This document shows, piece after piece, positions 11,260 through 11,914 of a DNA stretch of 11,914 nt. Origin of the DNA: Anaerolineae bacterium (GTDB lineage Bacteria > Chloroflexota > Anaerolineae > UBA1429). Made by a program: the position numbers and the translations under genes. The notes below the pieces were generated by a model. It made no database searches and was not told where the DNA came from. It was given only the letters and a program-made list of their open reading frames with translations. Position 1 is the first letter of the stretch. Each line of letters opens with the position of its first letter. Location of the stretch: positions 1-11,914 of the forward strand of contig SKRJ01000404.1 in the NCBI GenBank assembly GCA_007118555.1, written 5' to 3'.

Positions 11260-11290
11260 ACCAAAAGCCAGCGAACCACTGCCATGCGAC

Positions 11291-11319
11291 TTGCGCTCTG
11301 CTCCAGGGGCGGGTAGACT
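11291..11319 (+). promoter_or_regulatory. Weak candidate promoter of the short DUF362-like ORF
   Basis: TTGCGC (11291-11296), a 17-base spacer, TAGACT (11314-11319); each hexamer matches 4 of 6 consensus bases. The start would fall near 11326, about 36 nt before the ATG at 11362. It diverges from the phosphoesterase promoter. Confidence 0.35.
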
Positions 11320-11361
11320 GGAGTATGAGACCTTTACGACATGCCACCCCAGGAGCATCTT

Positions 11362-11517
11362 ATGGCATCCAGCCGTGTGGCCCTGATTCGGGGCCAGGAC
11401 CGATACAGCAACATCACCCACGCCCTCGAGGCGATCGATGTCCGCCGCGTCCGCCTCGATGCCTTCCGCGGCACCGCCGCCGACCCCCAGCGCCATCCGG
11501 CGGTGAGCATCCTGTAA
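11362..11517 (+). pseudogene. Probable N-terminal remnant of a DUF362-type protein
   Basis: A 51-codon frame with a good SD (AGGAG at 11351-11355, 6 bases before ATG). The first 25 or so residues, MASSRVALIRGQDRY then SNITHALEAI, resemble from memory the start of DUF362 family proteins, which run to 300 residues or more. After ALEAI the similarity stops: the segment I would expect next, with a KPN-type motif, is absent, the rest (DVRRVRLDAFRGTAADP) is Arg/Ala-rich, and TAA follows. I read this as a gene start joined to unrelated or deleted sequence, with REP-like repeats directly downstream. An in-frame ATG at 11341 is an alternative start. It could instead be a genuine small protein. Confidence 0.4.
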
Positions 11518-11564
11518 CCGCATGGCGGCCTGCGCCCCTTTCGGTGGTTGCCCTGAAGATAACT

Positions 11565-11589
11565 CTCTCCCTGTCCGGGGGTGGGAGAG
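11565..11589. repeat. REP-like palindrome (CTCTCCC / GGGAGAG type)
   Basis: CTCTCCC (11565-11571) and GGGAGAG (11583-11589) form a 7-bp stem around an 11-base G-rich loop, followed by GGTGGGGTGAGGG. Sequences of this pattern are, as I recall, dispersed intergenic repeats in many GC-rich bacteria. When translated they give the false peptide LSLSGGGRGWGEG. No protein function is implied. Confidence 0.6.
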
Positions 11590-11617
11590 GGTGGGGTGAG
11601 GGCAGACTCGGACCGGC

Positions 11618-11637
11618 GTGCCACATGGCGTCGGCAC
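11618..11637. repeat. Short inverted repeat GTGCC / GGCAC within the repeat block
   Basis: GTGCC (11618-11622) pairs with GGCAC (11633-11637), and a second GGCAC follows after CCTAC. It sits between the two clearer REP-like palindromes and is probably part of the same mosaic of dispersed repeats. Confidence 0.35.
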
Positions 11638-11671
11638 CCTACGGCACTTCCCTTGCTGAGGGTTTTTCCGG

Positions 11672-11688
11672 GCAGGCTGGAAGCCTGC
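11672..11688. repeat. REP-like palindrome GCAGGCT-GGA-AGCCTGC
   Basis: A perfect 7-bp stem with a 3-base loop, followed by ACCACAA. I recall this 'GCAGGCTGGAAGCCTGC' form as a common dispersed palindrome in environmental bacterial genomes. The flanks hold two copies of GGGCCGGCA-like sequence (around 11704-11730), making the block locally very GC-rich. Confidence 0.6.
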
Positions 11689-11811
11689 ACCACAACGGGC
11701 CCGCGGGGCCGGCACGCCGGGGGGCCGGCAGCATTACCCGGCAAGCCGCCACCGACGCCCGATCCACCCGCGGCATCCGGCCTGGTATTTCCGGCACAAC
11801 CCCGAGTGATC

Positions 11812-11841
11812 GTCCGCCGCGGGCGAGCGGACCACTTTTTT
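11812..11841 (+). terminator. Intrinsic terminator before the last gene
   Basis: GTCCGC (11812-11817) and GCGGAC (11827-11832) form a 6-bp stem with a 9-base loop. The stem can extend by GTG/CAC (11806-11808 with 11833-11835) past a bulge, and a run of six T (11836-11841) follows at once. This is the only hairpin in the window with a proper T-tract. It would end any transcript coming from the 11291-11319 promoter. Confidence 0.6.
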
Positions 11842-11864
11842 CACTCTCGGATGCCGCGCGAAGC

Positions 11865-11892
11865 TTGACACGCTGGGCCGATGGGTTAAACT
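11865..11892 (+). promoter_or_regulatory. Promoter of the gene at the right edge
   Basis: A perfect -35 TTGACA (11865-11870), a 16-base spacer, and TAAACT (11887-11892, 4 of 6). The expected start point, about 11899-11900, coincides with the A of the ATG at 11900, so the transcript may be leaderless. Confidence 0.5.
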
Positions 11893-11899
11893 CAAGGGC

Positions 11900-11914
11900 A
11901 TGAGTCGAGCGTTC
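11900..11914 (+). CDS. First five codons of a further gene (cut by window edge)
   Basis: ATG AGT CGA GCG TTC (MSRAF) runs to the window end. It is called only because a terminator and a promoter lie directly upstream. An AAGGG ends 2 bases before the ATG, too close for a normal Shine-Dalgarno, which fits leaderless initiation. Five residues are too few to name a family. Confidence 0.35.

Noticed and set aside
11325..11903. A 192-codon plus-strand frame spanning the right-end repeats
   Set aside because: It runs through the REP-like palindromes (LSLSGGGRGWGEG) and the terminator, and is Pro/Arg/Gly-rich. The better frame in its 5' part is the 51-codon one with an SD.
11193..11914. A CRISPR array, tRNA or insertion sequence in the right-end gap
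   Set aside because: The repeats are short palindromes without regular spacers; I saw no tRNA-like cloverleaf, no terminal inverted repeats with target duplication and no transposase frame.

Overview
The window is GC-rich chromosomal DNA that looks like a member of the Chloroflexota, probably an Anaerolineae/Caldilineae-type lineage. The main evidence is the RpoC N-terminus ([19 protein letters not shown], then [18 protein letters not shown]), which matches from memory the form found in Roseiflexus and Chloroflexus relatives. Supporting evidence is a PBP1A whose C-terminal tail resembles the Ig-like tail seen on exported Chloroflexota proteins. The assignment is from recall, not from a search. 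Starts other than ATG are common: GTG for rpsA, TTG for rpoC and GTG for the phosphoesterase, each placed by a Shine-Dalgarno sequence.

Layout. Positions 1-1420, minus strand: the 5' part of rpsA (ribosomal protein S1) with its own promoter, preceded by an unrecognised lipoprotein with a duplicated beta-rich domain. Positions 1392-1452: two back-to-back promoters. Positions 1526-9757, plus strand: a 2H-phosphoesterase (LigT-like) gene, then a 316-base gap holding a hairpin, a promoter and a leader of about 190 nt, then rpoC, then a class A penicillin-binding protein gene 2 bases after the rpoC stop. Positions 9770-9818: a strong bidirectional terminator between convergent genes. Positions 9846-11259, minus strand: a calcineurin-like metallophosphoesterase with promoter and a palindrome over its start point. 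Positions 11260-11914: about 650 bases with no intact gene. This stretch holds a weak promoter, a short ORF resembling the start of a DUF362 protein, REP-like palindromes and a terminator, and ends with a promoter and the first five codons of another gene.

How the genes fit together. rpsA and rpoC are core translation and transcription genes. rpoC is apparently co-transcribed with a cell-wall synthase, and rpoB is not upstream of it within the window, so the usual rpoBC pair is not present here. The lipoprotein and the phosphoesterase have no evident functional tie to their neighbours. I see no CRISPR array, transposase, tRNA or rRNA, and no clear new multi-gene system. The less ordinary points are the promoter pair with inverted -35 boxes, the coiled-coil insertion in RpoC, the rpoC-PBP pairing, the tandem-domain lipoprotein, and the decayed, repeat-rich right end.
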